Assembly: GCA_011046295.1 (NCBI GenBank)
Contig: DSAV01000284.1
Span: 1 to 6,039 of the forward strand
Direction: 5' to 3'
DNA: 6,039 bases
Origin: Deltaproteobacteria bacterium
GTDB taxonomy: Bacteria > Desulfobacterota > Syntrophia > Syntrophales > Smithellaceae
This document shows, piece after piece, positions 5,939 through 6,039 of this stretch. The notes beneath the pieces were generated by a model. It ran no database searches and was not told the origin of the DNA. It saw only the letters and a program-made list of their open reading frames with translations. The number at the start of each line of letters is the position of its first letter. The first letter of the stretch is position 1. A program made the position numbers and the translations under genes.

Positions 5939-6039
5939 TTATTTTAACTCCACAAAACGTCTTATTAAACTTGCTTCTAGTTTGGCCGCGGCGGAACGGA
6001 CAATCTTCTCGCGCTCATCGAGCCTGTCGTACTGTTCCA
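5939..6039 (-). CDS. atpC: ATPase epsilon subunit, C-terminal fragment (gene continues past the window)
   Basis: The last 32 codons and TAA stop (5941-5939) of a gene entering from the right edge; the first complete codon starts at 6037. The peptide begins EQYDRLDEREKIVRSAAAKL and ends with SLIRRFVELK. It is a charged amphipathic helix, as expected for the C terminus of epsilon. The adjacent atpQ start and the N-ATPase order (D, C, Q, R, B, E, F, A, G) support epsilon, which links gamma to the c ring and can inhibit ATP hydrolysis. The other two minus frames are closed by stops within this stretch. The beta-sandwich domain and start lie outside, so the identification rests on position and the look of the helix. 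Confidence 0.75.
   Translation of the reverse strand, partial: EQYDRLDEREKIVRSAAAKLEASLIRRFVELK

Noticed and set aside
1..6039. CRISPR arrays, tRNA/rRNA genes, insertion sequences, attachment sites
   Set aside because: No regularly spaced repeats, terminal inverted repeats, transposase motifs or RNA gene signatures were seen. The window is almost fully covered by the ATPase operon.

Overview
The window is nearly the whole distal part of one minus-strand operon encoding an 'alternate' F-type ATPase, the N-ATPase type. Read in the direction of transcription (high to low coordinates), the order is: the 3' end of atpC (epsilon), the small membrane genes atpQ and atpR, atpB (a), atpE (c), atpF (b), atpA (alpha), atpG (gamma), and then a cytidylate-kinase-like gene followed by a probable intrinsic terminator. 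This matches the known N-ATPase order atpDCQRBEFAG; atpD (beta) and most of atpC should lie just beyond base 6039. Three points separate it from a housekeeping F1Fo operon: atpQ and atpR are present, there is no separate delta gene, and the b subunit is 256 residues long with a C-terminal region resembling delta/OSCP.

The genes are packed tightly, with overlaps of 8, 20 and 14 bases and gaps of 1, 3, 5, 29 and 29 bases. Most starts have a clear Shine-Dalgarno sequence, and the c subunit has the best one. No internal promoter is evident, and no gene-free stretch exceeds 100 bases. The ORFs that run antisense to these genes look like shadows.

The Fo part comprises a (with the essential Arg in VRLFGN), c, b and the accessory AtpQ and AtpR. 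The F1 part comprises alpha (intact P-loop and Arg finger), gamma and epsilon, plus beta outside the window. Together they should form a rotary ATPase that couples ATP hydrolysis or synthesis to ion movement. The most notable point is in the c subunit. The outer-helix position that carries a Glu or Gln ligand in Na+-type and many N-type c rings is Met30, and the Thr of the ES-T-x-x-Y motif is Ile65. By simple alignment this subunit lacks a complete Na+ site and has only one membrane carboxylate (Glu63), so it may be a proton-type variant.

The organism cannot be fixed from this window. N-ATPase operons are scattered by lateral transfer. From memory, the N-terminal four-Cys segment of the downstream kinase-like protein resembles proteins of Deltaproteobacteria (Desulfobacterota), including syntrophic and sulfate-reducing lineages, and the moderate GC content would fit. 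This is a low-confidence inference.
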